NCBI GenBank assembly: GCA_963795555.1
Contig: CAWCHZ010000002.1
Coordinates: 1,612,001-1,676,000 of the forward strand
Source: CAWCHZ01 sp963795555
GTDB taxonomy: Bacteria; Actinomycetota; Thermoleophilia; Solirubrobacterales; Solirubrobacteraceae
Reading direction: 5' to 3'
Length of the DNA: 64,000 bases
The translations under genes were made by a program, and so were the position numbers. The first letter of the stretch is position 1. Each line of letters begins with the position of its first letter. The notes under the pieces are model-generated. The model was not told the DNA's origin. It worked only from the letters and a program-made list of their open reading frames with translations, and searched no databases. This document shows, one piece after another, positions 31,501 through 39,827 of the stretch.

Positions 31501-33396
31501 CTAGTGCCCCGAGCCGGAGCCCGACGCCGAGCTGGACGTGCTGATGCTTGGTGCCGGCGTGGCGGAACCGGAGCCGCTGGACTGCGAGCCGCTGCCTGCG
31601 GAGCCCGAGCTGGCGCCCGACGAGCCCGTCGGCGCGGGCGGGGCCGGCGCGCTGGGCGTCGACGTCTCGGTCGAGCCCGAGCTGGTGCTGGTGGACTTGG
31701 CGGACGGCGCGGTCGGGCCGCTCGCCGGCGTCGGGCTCGAGCTCGGCGCGGCGCTGCTCGATGCACTCGACGACGTCCCGCTCTGGTCACTGGTGCTGGC
31801 CGTCGCGGACGGTGTCGTGCTCGCGGTGCTCGGCGCCGATGCCGGGGCGCTGGGCGCAGACGGCGCGGCGGCAGAGCCTGCATCCGAGCTGGACGGCGAG
31901 CTACTGGTCGGCGTCGGGCTCGGCGCTGGCGTCGTGCTGGCGGGCGCCGGCGTCGTGCTCGCGGTGCTCGGCGCCGATGCCGGGGCGCTGGGCGCAGACG
32001 GCGCCGCGCTGGCGCTGCCGGCATCGCCGGTGCTTGCGACCGGGGTTGCCGCGGGCGCCGCGGTGCCACCCGTCGGGCTCGCCGCCGCGCCCGAGGCTGG
32101 CGAGGAGCCCGCCGGGGCGCCGCTCGTGGTTGCGCTGGCAGTGCCCGCAGAGCCGTTGGAGGCGTGTTGCACGACGGCCGCGTGCGCGGTCACCTTGGGC
32201 CCGAAGTGCATCCGCTCGAAGGGCACGTGGACGACCACGAAACCGGGGCGCGCGGAGTCGTTGTACCAACCAGCCCCGCCGCCGGGATTCTTGTAGGACG
32301 TTCCGAAGAAGCGCCCGTTGATCGACATGTAGACGTGCGTCGGGCTGGCGTAGAGCGTGACCGCACCGGCACCGGGGGCACCCCAGTTCATGAAGTCCCC
32401 GGAGACCATCGGCGCCGAGACCAGGCCAGCGGCATGCAGCACGGCCGACACGGCGCCCGAGCAGTCATACGGCCCGCTGAAGCTGGGGTTGTGGCCACCG
32501 CCCCAGAGATAGGGGTAGTGGTGGCTGTCGATCAGGTTGGCCTCGTTGATCATCGCCTCGATCATCGCCTCGACACTGCCGCGCGCATCCAGTGGCACGG
32601 TGATCGTCTGGGGTGCGCTGGTCTTGGGCGTGCTGGTGGTGACATGGGGCGTCGGCATGCCAGCGCCGCCGGAGCCAGACCCCGTGGTGGTGACGTCGCT
32701 GGAGGGAGAGCTGATCGCGGAATCGCTCGAGCCGTTGCTGTCGCTCGACGAGCCGCCCGCGTGGTCGGCACCATTGCCCGGCGCCGAGCTGATCGCTCCC
32801 CCATTGTCGCTGCTGGCCTGATCGCTGGCGGCCGGCAGCTGATAGGAGACCGAGCGTGCGCTGATCGTCAAGGACGCCGCCGATGCGCCCTGGCCAAGCG
32901 AAATCGTCATCTCGGAGTGAAACAGCGCAAGCCAGGTGATCAGATCGACCTCGCCGCTCACAGGCAGGTTGGCGCGCCGCTGGAATGCGCGCACGGCGGC
33001 ACGGGTCTTCGGCCCGTAGATGCCATCGGCGGTGATGTGAAGCTTCTCCTGCAGCGCGACGACCTCCGGCCCGGTCGAGCCGAACTTCAACAGCGCGGGG
33101 CGATGGGGAGTCTTGGGCTTGACCTTCTTGGTGACCGTCTGAGCGCTGGCGGAGCTCGCGCCGATCAAGGTCGGCACGACGGGCGTCGTGGCCATCGCGG
33201 CACTGAGGGCCAGCGTGGCCCCCTTGCGACGCGGCGAATGCTTGCGGCTGAGGGCAGCCAGCTCGCGGCGGTGCCGAGACCGTGCCAGCGACCGGCGCCA
33301 CAGCTCAATGGATCCGAGATCGCGGGAGGCCGGCTCGTCCCAGACAAGGTTGGCAGCCGGCTCATACCAGAGCAGCCCATCGTGAGTATCCAGCAA
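31501..33396 (-). CDS. Peptidoglycan-binding, NlpC/P60-like cell-wall hydrolase with long Ala/Ser/Pro tail
   Basis: A 631-residue wall protein starting at a TTG with AAGGAG seven bases upstream. Residues ~60-86 are a late signal segment, and ~98-160 a peptidoglycan-binding domain (LKFGSTGPEVVALQEKLHITADGIYGPKTRAAVRAFQ). A Ser-rich spacer precedes a cysteine-peptidase-like domain with Cys312 in YDCSGAVSAVL and His354 in SPTHVYMSI, which fits NlpC/P60-type enzymes that cut peptidoglycan stems. From ~405 the chain is low-complexity Ala/Ser/Pro/Thr with internal repeats (SAPSAPASAPSTASTT twice), probably a wall-spanning tail. Expression is set by the c-di-AMP riboswitch just upstream. Confidence 0.87.
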   Translation of the reverse strand: MLDTHDGLLWYEPAANLVWDEPASRDLGSIELWRRSLARSRHRRELAALSRKHSPRRKGATLALSAAMATTPVVPTLIGASSASAQTVTKKVKPKTPHRPALLKFGSTGPEVVALQEKLHITADGIYGPKTRAAVRAFQRRANLPVSGEVDLITWLALFHSEMTISLGQGASAASLTISARSVSYQLPAASDQASSDNGGAISSAPGNGADHAGGSSSDSNGSSDSAISSPSSDVTTTGSGSGGAGMPTPHVTTSTPKTSAPQTITVPLDARGSVEAMIEAMINEANLIDSHHYPYLWGGGHNPSFSGPYDCSGAVSAVLHAAGLVSAPMVSGDFMNWGAPGAGAVTLYASPTHVYMSINGRFFGTSYKNPGGGAGWYNDSARPGFVVVHVPFERMHFGPKVTAHAAVVQHASNGSAGTASATTSGAPAGSSPASGAAASPTGGTAAPAATPVASTGDAGSASAAPSAPSAPASAPSTASTTPAPASTTPAPSPTPTSSSPSSSDAGSAAAPSAPSAPASAPSTASTTPSATASTSDQSGTSSSASSSAAPSSSPTPASGPTAPSAKSTSTSSGSTETSTPSAPAPPAPTGSSGASSGSAGSGSQSSGSGSATPAPSISTSSSASGSGSGH

Positions 33397-33414
33397 CTCA
33401 GACTCCTTTGTCTC

Positions 33415-33580
33415 TCGTTGCCTGCGGGGTTAGCTGACGGGCTCGCACGGAAAGATCGCGCTACCTCACCGGCACCCTCGACGAGTCGATGGTGGGTGAA
33501 GATTCGCCCCCGCGGCCTGCTGGCCGCTTTGGGTCCCCCGCTCCGCTCTCCATGGCTGAAGCGCGGATTCGGCAGGTCTG
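33415..33580 (-). ncRNA. Cyclic di-AMP riboswitch (ydaO/yuaA type)
   Basis: The leader of the NlpC-like gene carries the conserved blocks of the ydaO/yuaA riboswitch in order: GGGGGACCC, then GGGGCGAATC, and near the 3' end GCCCGTCAGCTAACCCCGCAGGC. An outer stem can form between CCTGC near 33574 and GCAGG near 33423. These riboswitches bind cyclic di-AMP, usually turning genes off, and in actinobacteria often precede wall hydrolases. It ends six bases before the ribosome site, so control may be at initiation or by termination. Boundaries are approximate. Confidence 0.88.
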
Positions 33581-33590
33581 TCGAGGCGAC

Positions 33591-33888
33591 ACAGTACACA
33601 TCTGCGCCGCAGGATGCCAGTGGCCCGGCCGCCTGGAGTTGGCGTGCAGGCGCCTGTGACACGATCGAGCTGCGCGGTTGCGCCTGCGCCAGCCGCTCGT
33701 GGTGCGCGTCGGCAATCCCCGTTATGTCAAGCGCACGTGCCCACCAAACGACAGCAATGGATTATGGATAGTGCGCCGACGAAGCCAATCGGCGGCGCGA
33801 TCGGCTGGCTCATATCCGTCGCCGCAATTCGCGCAACTCCTGCTTTTCGCGCGAAGTTATGGAGAGCTGGCGCGAGCGTCGACGGACT
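33591..33888. other. Non-coding stretch upstream of the riboswitch
   Basis: Between the riboswitch and the next gene's stop no gene is supportable. It presumably holds the promoter of the riboswitch operon; it is less GC-rich around 33700-33860 but no clear elements can be assigned. Confidence 0.45.
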
Positions 33889-34569
33889 CTATGGGGAGCT
33901 CGAGCCGACGCCGGCGGAGTTGGGGACGGCGCCGTCGGACGCCGCGCCGGAAGAGCTCGAGCCGGCACCGTTGGAGGCGGCGCCGGAGGAGTTGGTGGCG
34001 GCGCCGTTGGACGCCGCGCCGCCGTTGGGGTTGTAGTCCGGTGAGCCCGGCGGCGGCTCGCACTGCGGATCGGGCTGCCCGGGGCCGGTGCCGGGCGCGC
34101 AGCCGGCGTTCGTGCCGGCCGGGGTGGCCGGAGCGGTCGAGACGCAGGCGGGGCCGGTCGAGTTGTTGCTGGGGACCATCCCGGCGGGACAGCTGCCGGC
34201 GCCGCCCTGGCTGCCGGCGGCGGTGCCGCCGGTCGCCCCGGTGCCCGGCGCGCCGGCGCTGTGCCGAGAAGCGCCGGTGGTCGGCGTGCTCGTGGTGCTG
34301 GGCGCCGCATTGGCTCCGGCCGGCGGCGTGCTCGACGTCGCCGGCGGAGCGCTCGGCGTGCTGGGCGCCTGGCCACTGCCGCCGCTCGAGCGCCCGAGGC
34401 CGTAGCCGACCGCGACGACCACGACCAACAGCAGCGCCGCGAGCAGGACCAGGCGCGCTGGGCCCACTCGCGCCGCGCGCGGCGCAGGTTGTGAAGCGGT
34501 GTCACGGCCGCGCGCAATCGGCCGGTTACGGCGGTGGCTGCTCGTGGGTGCGCTCCTCGGGTTGCTCAT
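33889..34569 (-). CDS. Single-pass membrane protein with Ser/Thr/Pro/Gly-rich extracellular region
   Basis: A 226-residue protein: basic cytosolic N-terminus (RSAPTSSHRRNRPIARGRD), one helix (PARLVLLAALLLVVVVAVGYGLG), and a disordered exterior of Pro/Ser/Thr/Gly with CPAGMVPSNNSTGPAC and a short GAASNGA-type repeat tail. Four cysteines sit in two CxnC groups. The ATG at 34569 begins the basic segment; the longer frame is unsupported. No family recognised; it resembles wall-associated membrane proteins. It is divergent from the MacB-type ATPase gene. Confidence 0.65.
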   Translation of the reverse strand: MSNPRSAPTSSHRRNRPIARGRDTASQPAPRAARVGPARLVLLAALLLVVVVAVGYGLGRSSGGSGQAPSTPSAPPATSSTPPAGANAAPSTTSTPTTGASRHSAGAPGTGATGGTAAGSQGGAGSCPAGMVPSNNSTGPACVSTAPATPAGTNAGCAPGTGPGQPDPQCEPPPGSPDYNPNGGAASNGAATNSSGAASNGAGSSSSGAASDGAVPNSAGVGSSSP

Positions 34570-34783
34570 CGCATCCGCCTGCGGGCGAGCGCCCGACGTC
34601 TGTCGGCAGGTCTCGCAGCGGGTGCGCCGCCCGACGACGACGCGACCCTGACCTGATCCTTCCCGCCGCGGGACGCGACTCCTGCAAGCGGCCGCGCGAC
34701 GGGCCGGCGGTCGCTGCCCGCGCAGGGGCAGCTTAGCGGGTCGCACACGGATATCCTCGCAGGTGGCCCAACGAGGGAGTGAG

Positions 34784-35572
34784 GTGCCGGAGCTGCAGAG
34801 CGCGAAGGATCTTGCGCGGCGCGTGAGCCGCAACTGGTCCGCGCGCACGCCAACTGAGCTCGACGAGCTGCGCGAGGGGCCGTCCGGCAATCCCGGTGCC
34901 GAGCTTGCGCTCGTGCACGTCAGCAAGGCATTCGGGCGCATCAGAGCGGTCGACGACGTGTCGCTGCGGGTGCGGCCCGGCGAGTTCGTGTCGATCGCGG
35001 GCCCGTCCGGGTCGGGTAAGAGCACGCTGCTGGCGCTGATCGGCAGCCTCGATCATCCCGATGCGGGTACGATCTCGATCGACGGGATCTGCGTCTCGGC
35101 GCTGCGCAACCCGATCGAGTACCGCCGCCACGTCGTGGGCTTCATGTTTCAGCAGGATCTGTTGTTGCCGTTCGTGACGGCGCTCGAGAATGTCCAGGCG
35201 CCGCTGATCGCCACCGGTCTGAGCCGCGCCGAGCGCCAGGATCGAGCCGAGCGCCTGCTCGCCGAGGTCGGCGTCATCGATCGCGCCGATCACCTGCCGT
35301 CCGAGCTCTCGGGTGGCGAGCGCCAGCGCGTCGCGTTGGCCCGCGCGCTGGCCAACGAGCCTCGCCTGCTGCTCGCCGACGAGCCCACCGGCGCGCTGGA
35401 CTCGCGCGCAACCGAGCGCGTGCTCGATCTGCTCCAGGCCACGCGCGAGCACCGCGGCATGACGCTCCTGGTCGTCAGCCACGATCCGGCGGTCGCCGAC
35501 CGCGCGGACCGCGTCGTGCACGTCGTCGACGGACGGATCGTCTCGGACTCCGGCGACGGCACCGAGCGCTAG
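34784..35572 (+). CDS. MacB/LolD-type ABC transporter ATP-binding protein
   Basis: A ~262-residue ATPase with all motifs: Walker A GPSGSGKST, Q-loop FMFQQDLLLPF, signature LSGGERQRVALARALA, Walker B LLLADEPTGALD and H-loop VVSHDP. The type partners FtsX-like permeases in export, lipoprotein release or wall regulation. The GTG at 34784 has GGGAG four bases upstream; a GTG at 34763 is in frame but lacks a ribosome site. A matching permease occurs at 39828-40931 on the other strand, separated by the sugar ABC operon. Confidence 0.9.
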   Translation: MPELQSAKDLARRVSRNWSARTPTELDELREGPSGNPGAELALVHVSKAFGRIRAVDDVSLRVRPGEFVSIAGPSGSGKSTLLALIGSLDHPDAGTISIDGICVSALRNPIEYRRHVVGFMFQQDLLLPFVTALENVQAPLIATGLSRAERQDRAERLLAEVGVIDRADHLPSELSGGERQRVALARALANEPRLLLADEPTGALDSRATERVLDLLQATREHRGMTLLVVSHDPAVADRADRVVHVVDGRIVSDSGDGTER

Positions 35573-35587
35573 CGTCGCCGGGAGCGC

Positions 35588-36703
35588 TCAGGTGGCGTCG
35601 CGCGGGGCGTTGGCCGGCTCGACGCCGGTGACCAGCGCCTTCAGGCGTGCCTCCGCCGCGCGGCGATCGCGCAGTCGCGTCACGCCAACCGACAGCGACA
35701 CCGCCACGATCAGCGACGCGCCGTCGAAGGCCGGGCCGACCCACTGCTGCGCCCAGACCCCGCCGAGCTGCTGCAGGCCGTCGATCATGAACGCGATCGC
35801 GTAGACGGAGATGACCGTGCCGATCACGTTGTAGCGGCCGGGCTTGACCGTGGTGGCGCCGAGGAACACCGCCGCGAAGGCGGGAAACAGCAGCTCCGAG
35901 CCGGCACCGGGGGAGGCGTTGTCGTACTCCGCCCCAAGCACCACTCCCGCGATCCCCGCCAGCAGGCCACCGACGACGAACGACCAGAGCACGATCCGCT
36001 CGGTCGCGATGCCCGACAGCCGCGCCGCGTCGCGGCTGCCGCCGACCGCGTACATCCGCCGGCCGAGCGGCAGGTAGCTCGTCACGACCCATGCGACCAC
36101 GGCGAGCGCCAGCGCGATGAAGACCGGCACGCCCAGACCCAGCGCCTTGGCGCGGCCGAGATCGACGAATGCGCTGGGCAGCGCGTTGGTCGGCACGATC
36201 GCCTCTCCCTTGAGGTACCAGGTCCATGCGGCCTCGAGCAGGGTGAACGTTCCGAGTGTCGCCACGAAGGAGCTGACGTGCAGCTTGACGACGACGAAGC
36301 CGTTGATCAGCCCGACGAGCAGCGCAACGCCAAGCGTCGCCAGCAGCGCAAGCGGCCAGGCGAGATGCTGGTTCACCTGCAGCCCGATCACCAGCGCCGC
36401 GCAGAGTGCAGTGTTGTTGGCGACCGAGATGTCGAACTCACCGACCAGCAGCGCGATCGCACCGGCAAGCGCGACGATCACCACGACCGCCTGCAGGCTC
36501 AGCACCGCCTGGTAGTTGACGAGCGTGCCGAAGGTCGAGCTGCGCACCGTCGAAAAGACGATCAGCACGACGATCAGGTAGAGCAGCACGGCGTTGCGGC
36601 TGATCAGGGCGCTGATGCTCAGGCGTCCGCGCCGAGGCGACGGCGGCGGACGGTCAGCGGGCGCCAGCTCCGAATCCCGGCGCGCTGTCGGGCTGATGCT
36701 CAT
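35588..36703 (-). CDS. Ribose-type sugar ABC transporter permease
   Basis: A 371-residue RbsC-family permease with about ten helices. Family marks: LVGEFDISVANNTALCAALVIGL, GLINGFVVVKLHVSSFVATLGTF, LPLGRRMYAVGGSRDAARLSGI (the EAA-like cytoplasmic loop contacting the ATPase) and FAAVFLGATTVKPGRYNVIGTVISVY. The ATG overlaps the ATPase stop (ATGA). With the two genes upstream it forms a complete importer for a ribose-like sugar; no catabolic genes flank it. Confidence 0.9.
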   Translation of the reverse strand: MSISPTARRDSELAPADRPPPSPRRGRLSISALISRNAVLLYLIVVLIVFSTVRSSTFGTLVNYQAVLSLQAVVVIVALAGAIALLVGEFDISVANNTALCAALVIGLQVNQHLAWPLALLATLGVALLVGLINGFVVVKLHVSSFVATLGTFTLLEAAWTWYLKGEAIVPTNALPSAFVDLGRAKALGLGVPVFIALALAVVAWVVTSYLPLGRRMYAVGGSRDAARLSGIATERIVLWSFVVGGLLAGIAGVVLGAEYDNASPGAGSELLFPAFAAVFLGATTVKPGRYNVIGTVISVYAIAFMIDGLQQLGGVWAQQWVGPAFDGASLIVAVSLSVGVTRLRDRRAAEARLKALVTGVEPANAPRDAT

Positions 36704-38316
36704 GGCCGCAGCTCGCCGTGTTCGGTCGCGCCCACGTGGCCTGCGTCCGCGTGAGCCGTCCCCTCGTACGCCGCGCCCGTCACGGCCTCGACGCCGAGCT
36801 GTTCGCCGGCGAGCACGCGACCGACCCGACCGCGGCGCATGACAACCACGCGGTCGCAGGCGTCGCAGGCCTCCTGGAAGTCCGACGTGACGATGATCAC
36901 CGGGACCCGCGCCTCGCGGCTGAAGCGCCGCACGCGTGCATGGATGTCGGCCTTGGCGCCGACGTCGACGGCCGCCCCGGGCTCGCACAGAACCAGCAGC
37001 CGCGGGCGCGCGTGCAGCCACTTGGCGAGCAGGACCTTCTGCTGGTTGCCACCGCTGAGCGTCGAGACGGCACGCTCCGGATCCGGCGGGCGAATGTCGA
37101 AGCTGAGCGCGAGCTCACGTGCTCGACGACGCTCGCGAGCGGGCACGATCGGGCGCCACGAGCGCCCGGGCACATTGAGGAACAGGTTCTCGCGCACGGT
37201 CAGCGCGGGAATCAGCCCGTAGCGGTTGCGCTCCGCCGGTACGAACGCCAACCCGAGCGCGAGCGCCTCACGGAAGTCGTGTGGCCGGTAGGCACGCCCG
37301 AGCAACGTCACGGAGCCCGCCTGTGGCCGCTCGATCCCGGCGAGCATGTCGGCCAGTCGCAGATGGCCGGAGTCGCTGAGGCCGGTGATGCCGACGACCT
37401 CGCCCGCGTCCACGCCGATGCTGAGCGGACCAAGCCCCGGTGCGGCGAGCGCGTCGATCGCCAGCCCCTGGGATGTCGCCGTCGGCGAGGACGAGCGCTC
37501 GGCGAGGCTGTGCGCGCGACCCGTGATCAGCTCGACGAGGTCCTCCTTTGTCACAGCCTTGATCGGCGAGCTGGCGACCGGCCTGCCGTTGCGCAGCACC
37601 GTGACCGAATCGCAGACCGCGATCACCTCATCCATGCGGTGTGAGATCAGCACGCAGGCCGCCCCGCTGCTGCGCAGATGGCCCATCAGCTGGAACAGCA
37701 GCTGGGCCTCGGATGCCTGCAGCGCCGCGGTGGGCTCGTCGAGGATGATCAGCCGCGCACGCGTGGCCAGGGCGCGGGCGATGGCAACCAGCGCCTGGGT
37801 CGCGAGCGGCAGCGACTCGACGAGCACCGTCACGTCGAGGTCGCCGAGGCGCAGAACCTCCAGCGCGGCATGGGCGGCGTCGCGACTGGCACGCCAGCTG
37901 ATCAGCCCGTGGCGGCGCGCGTATCCGGCGACCAGCCCAACGTTGTCGGCGACCGACATGGTGGGGATCAGGCCGAGGTTCTGGTGGATCACCGCGACCC
38001 CGGCGCGCGCCGCCTCGTCGGCTGACAGGCGGGCGCCGAAGGTGTGGCCGAAGAGCGTCACCTCGCCGCTGTCGGGCGGCTCGATTCCCGCCACGATCCG
38101 CACGAGCGTGGACTTGCCCGCGCCGTTCTCGCCAAGCAGCCCGCGAATCTCTCCCGGCGCGACGCTCAGTGCGACGTCATCGAGCGCGAGGGTGCCACCG
38201 TAGGCCTTGCGGATGCCACGCACGGCCAGCGCCGGGCAGACCTCACTGCCCGCGACCGCGGCGGCGCCGGCCACAGCCGCACCCGCGGCCGGGACGTCGC
38301 CCCCGGGGCCCGCCAC
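36700..38316 (-). CDS. Sugar ABC transporter ATP-binding protein (two ATPase domains)
   Basis: A 538-residue RbsA/MglA-type protein with two fused ATPase domains. Domain 1: GENGAGKST, IIHQNLGLIP-like Q-loop and LIILDEPTAALQ. Domain 2: degenerate P-loop (VVGITGLSDSGHLRL), RNRYGLIPALTVRENLFL, LSGGNQQKVLLAKWL and LVLCEPGAAVDVG. It energises sugar import with the adjacent permease and binding protein. It starts seven bases after the binding-protein stop. Confidence 0.92.
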   Translation of the reverse strand: MAGPGGDVPAAGAAVAGAAAVAGSEVCPALAVRGIRKAYGGTLALDDVALSVAPGEIRGLLGENGAGKSTLVRIVAGIEPPDSGEVTLFGHTFGARLSADEAARAGVAVIHQNLGLIPTMSVADNVGLVAGYARRHGLISWRASRDAAHAALEVLRLGDLDVTVLVESLPLATQALVAIARALATRARLIILDEPTAALQASEAQLLFQLMGHLRSSGAACVLISHRMDEVIAVCDSVTVLRNGRPVASSPIKAVTKEDLVELITGRAHSLAERSSSPTATSQGLAIDALAAPGLGPLSIGVDAGEVVGITGLSDSGHLRLADMLAGIERPQAGSVTLLGRAYRPHDFREALALGLAFVPAERNRYGLIPALTVRENLFLNVPGRSWRPIVPARERRRARELALSFDIRPPDPERAVSTLSGGNQQKVLLAKWLHARPRLLVLCEPGAAVDVGAKADIHARVRRFSREARVPVIIVTSDFQEACDACDRVVVMRRGRVGRVLAGEQLGVEAVTGAAYEGTAHADAGHVGATEHGELRP

Positions 38317-38323
38317 GGGCCGA

Positions 38324-39559
38324 CTATTTCCCGGACCAGAGCTTGACGTAGGCCGATCGGTAGTCGATGTAGCCGGCGAGCAGCTGGCTCGCCGCCTGGT
38401 TGGTCAGCGAGCTGGGCAGGTTGGACTTGGTCCACAGGTGCGCGCCGCCACCCCAGCCGTTGGGGGGCAGCGGCGGCTGTCCGTTGACCACCCGGCGGAT
38501 CGCGTCATTGCCCGCGTAGGCGATCCACTCCAGCGGCACGCCGGCGTCGTAGAGCAGCGTTCCGTTGGCGACCAGTTGCAGGCCGGCGGTCGAGCCGTCC
38601 TGAGCGATCAGGGTGACATTGCGGCCGAGCCGTGAGGCCGCCTGCTTGGCGGCGCCGATCTGGTAGAAGTCGTCGCCGAACAGCAGGTAGTTGAGCTTCG
38701 GGTTGCCGTTCAGCGTAGCGGTGACGAGCTGATCCATCTGGACCGGATCGGCAAGCGTCGGAATCGCCTGCTTGACCACCTGGATCGAGCAGGCGGCGCA
38801 GTCGGCATGCAGGTCGGCGACCGCCTGGGCGACGTAGCGGTCCGTCGACGGGTAGCCCGCCGGCTCGAACAGGGCGATCTGCGCCTTGCCCCCGGAGGAT
38901 GCGATCGCCGCCTGGATCATCAGGCGGTAGGAGACGTCCTGGCGAACCGAGACGTAGGCGTCATAGCCCTGCCCGGCGGCGACCGTCTGCTCGACCGCGA
39001 CCCCGACCGTCTTGACGCCGGCCTTGCGGGCGTCGGCGACCTGCTGGCTGACGGCGGCATCGGCGACGCCGTTGAAGAGGATCACCTTGGCATGGCGCTG
39101 AATCGCCTGCTCAGTCAGCGACTGCCAGTTGGGTGGCGCCGCGCCGACGCTGCCGGTGTATGAGTTGGCGCCGTAGCGCTGGCCCAGCCCGCCGACGAGC
39201 GAGCCGACGTACGCGCAGGGGTCCTGGCAGGCCGCGACGCCGATCATCTGGGCCCCGTGCAGGCTGGGGCTAGCGGAGCTCGGCCCGTTCCACTGCGTCA
39301 GCGGCTGCAGCGGCGTGCTCAGCGACGCGGAGGTTACGAAGCCCTTGGTCGCGGCGGTGAGGATCGACGCTGCCTGACTGCTGCCTGAGCTCGAGCTCGA
39401 CGTCGAGCTCGAGCCGCTGGAGCTCGAGCTCGACCCGCACGCACAGAGCAACACCGTGAGCGCAGCAAGTGCAGCGAGCAGGATCGACCGGCGCCGCGCG
39501 CCGCGCGTGAACCGCGTCCTCCCGACTCGCGCAGTGGCCACAGCGACGCGTCTGAGCAT
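38324..39559 (-). CDS. Sugar ABC transporter substrate-binding lipoprotein
   Basis: A 411-residue exported lipoprotein with lipobox in LLAALAALTVLLCACGSS. After a Ser linker comes a periplasmic-binding-protein-like body: MIGVAACQDPCAYVGSLVGG, QAIQRHAKVILFNGVADAAVSQQVADARKAGVKTVGVAV, QMDQLVTATLNGNPKLNYLLFGDD and LIAQDGSTAGLQLVANGTLLYDAGVP. The fold is of the RbsB/LacI-like family, but the N-terminal part is divergent. GAGG upstream of the ATG at 39559 supports the start. It is first of the three-gene importer operon. Ligand unknown. Confidence 0.87.
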   Translation of the reverse strand: MLRRVAVATARVGRTRFTRGARRRSILLAALAALTVLLCACGSSSSSSGSSSTSSSSSGSSQAASILTAATKGFVTSASLSTPLQPLTQWNGPSSASPSLHGAQMIGVAACQDPCAYVGSLVGGLGQRYGANSYTGSVGAAPPNWQSLTEQAIQRHAKVILFNGVADAAVSQQVADARKAGVKTVGVAVEQTVAAGQGYDAYVSVRQDVSYRLMIQAAIASSGGKAQIALFEPAGYPSTDRYVAQAVADLHADCAACSIQVVKQAIPTLADPVQMDQLVTATLNGNPKLNYLLFGDDFYQIGAAKQAASRLGRNVTLIAQDGSTAGLQLVANGTLLYDAGVPLEWIAYAGNDAIRRVVNGQPPLPPNGWGGGAHLWTKSNLPSSLTNQAASQLLAGYIDYRSAYVKLWSGK

Positions 39560-39827
39560 GTGCGTTTCCTCTCGTCCGCAGATCCACGGCAGGGCACGGC
39601 GCTCGCCCAGCGGACGTCCCGCCCACTTGCCCCATATCTCCCAGCCCCAACCCCTCACTGCGGGGTCTTTGCAGGCCGTGCGGGACCTTATCCCCCGCAT
39701 GGATAGGGCGCAAGAGTAATTATCAATCACTCACCCGCGCACTCCCTCGGATGAGGACTGCGCTCAGCCGACGCGCGGCCGTACTCGATCGCTCGACCGT
39801 GCTCAACCGCTCGGCCGACGCGACTGG

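Noticed and set aside
31147..33771. 874-residue plus-strand open frame across the NlpC/GH76 genes
   Set aside because: It is a shadow of the minus-strand genes: very Arg/Gly/Ala-rich with no domains, while the opposite strand has clear peptidoglycan-binding, NlpC and GH76 motifs and a riboswitch.
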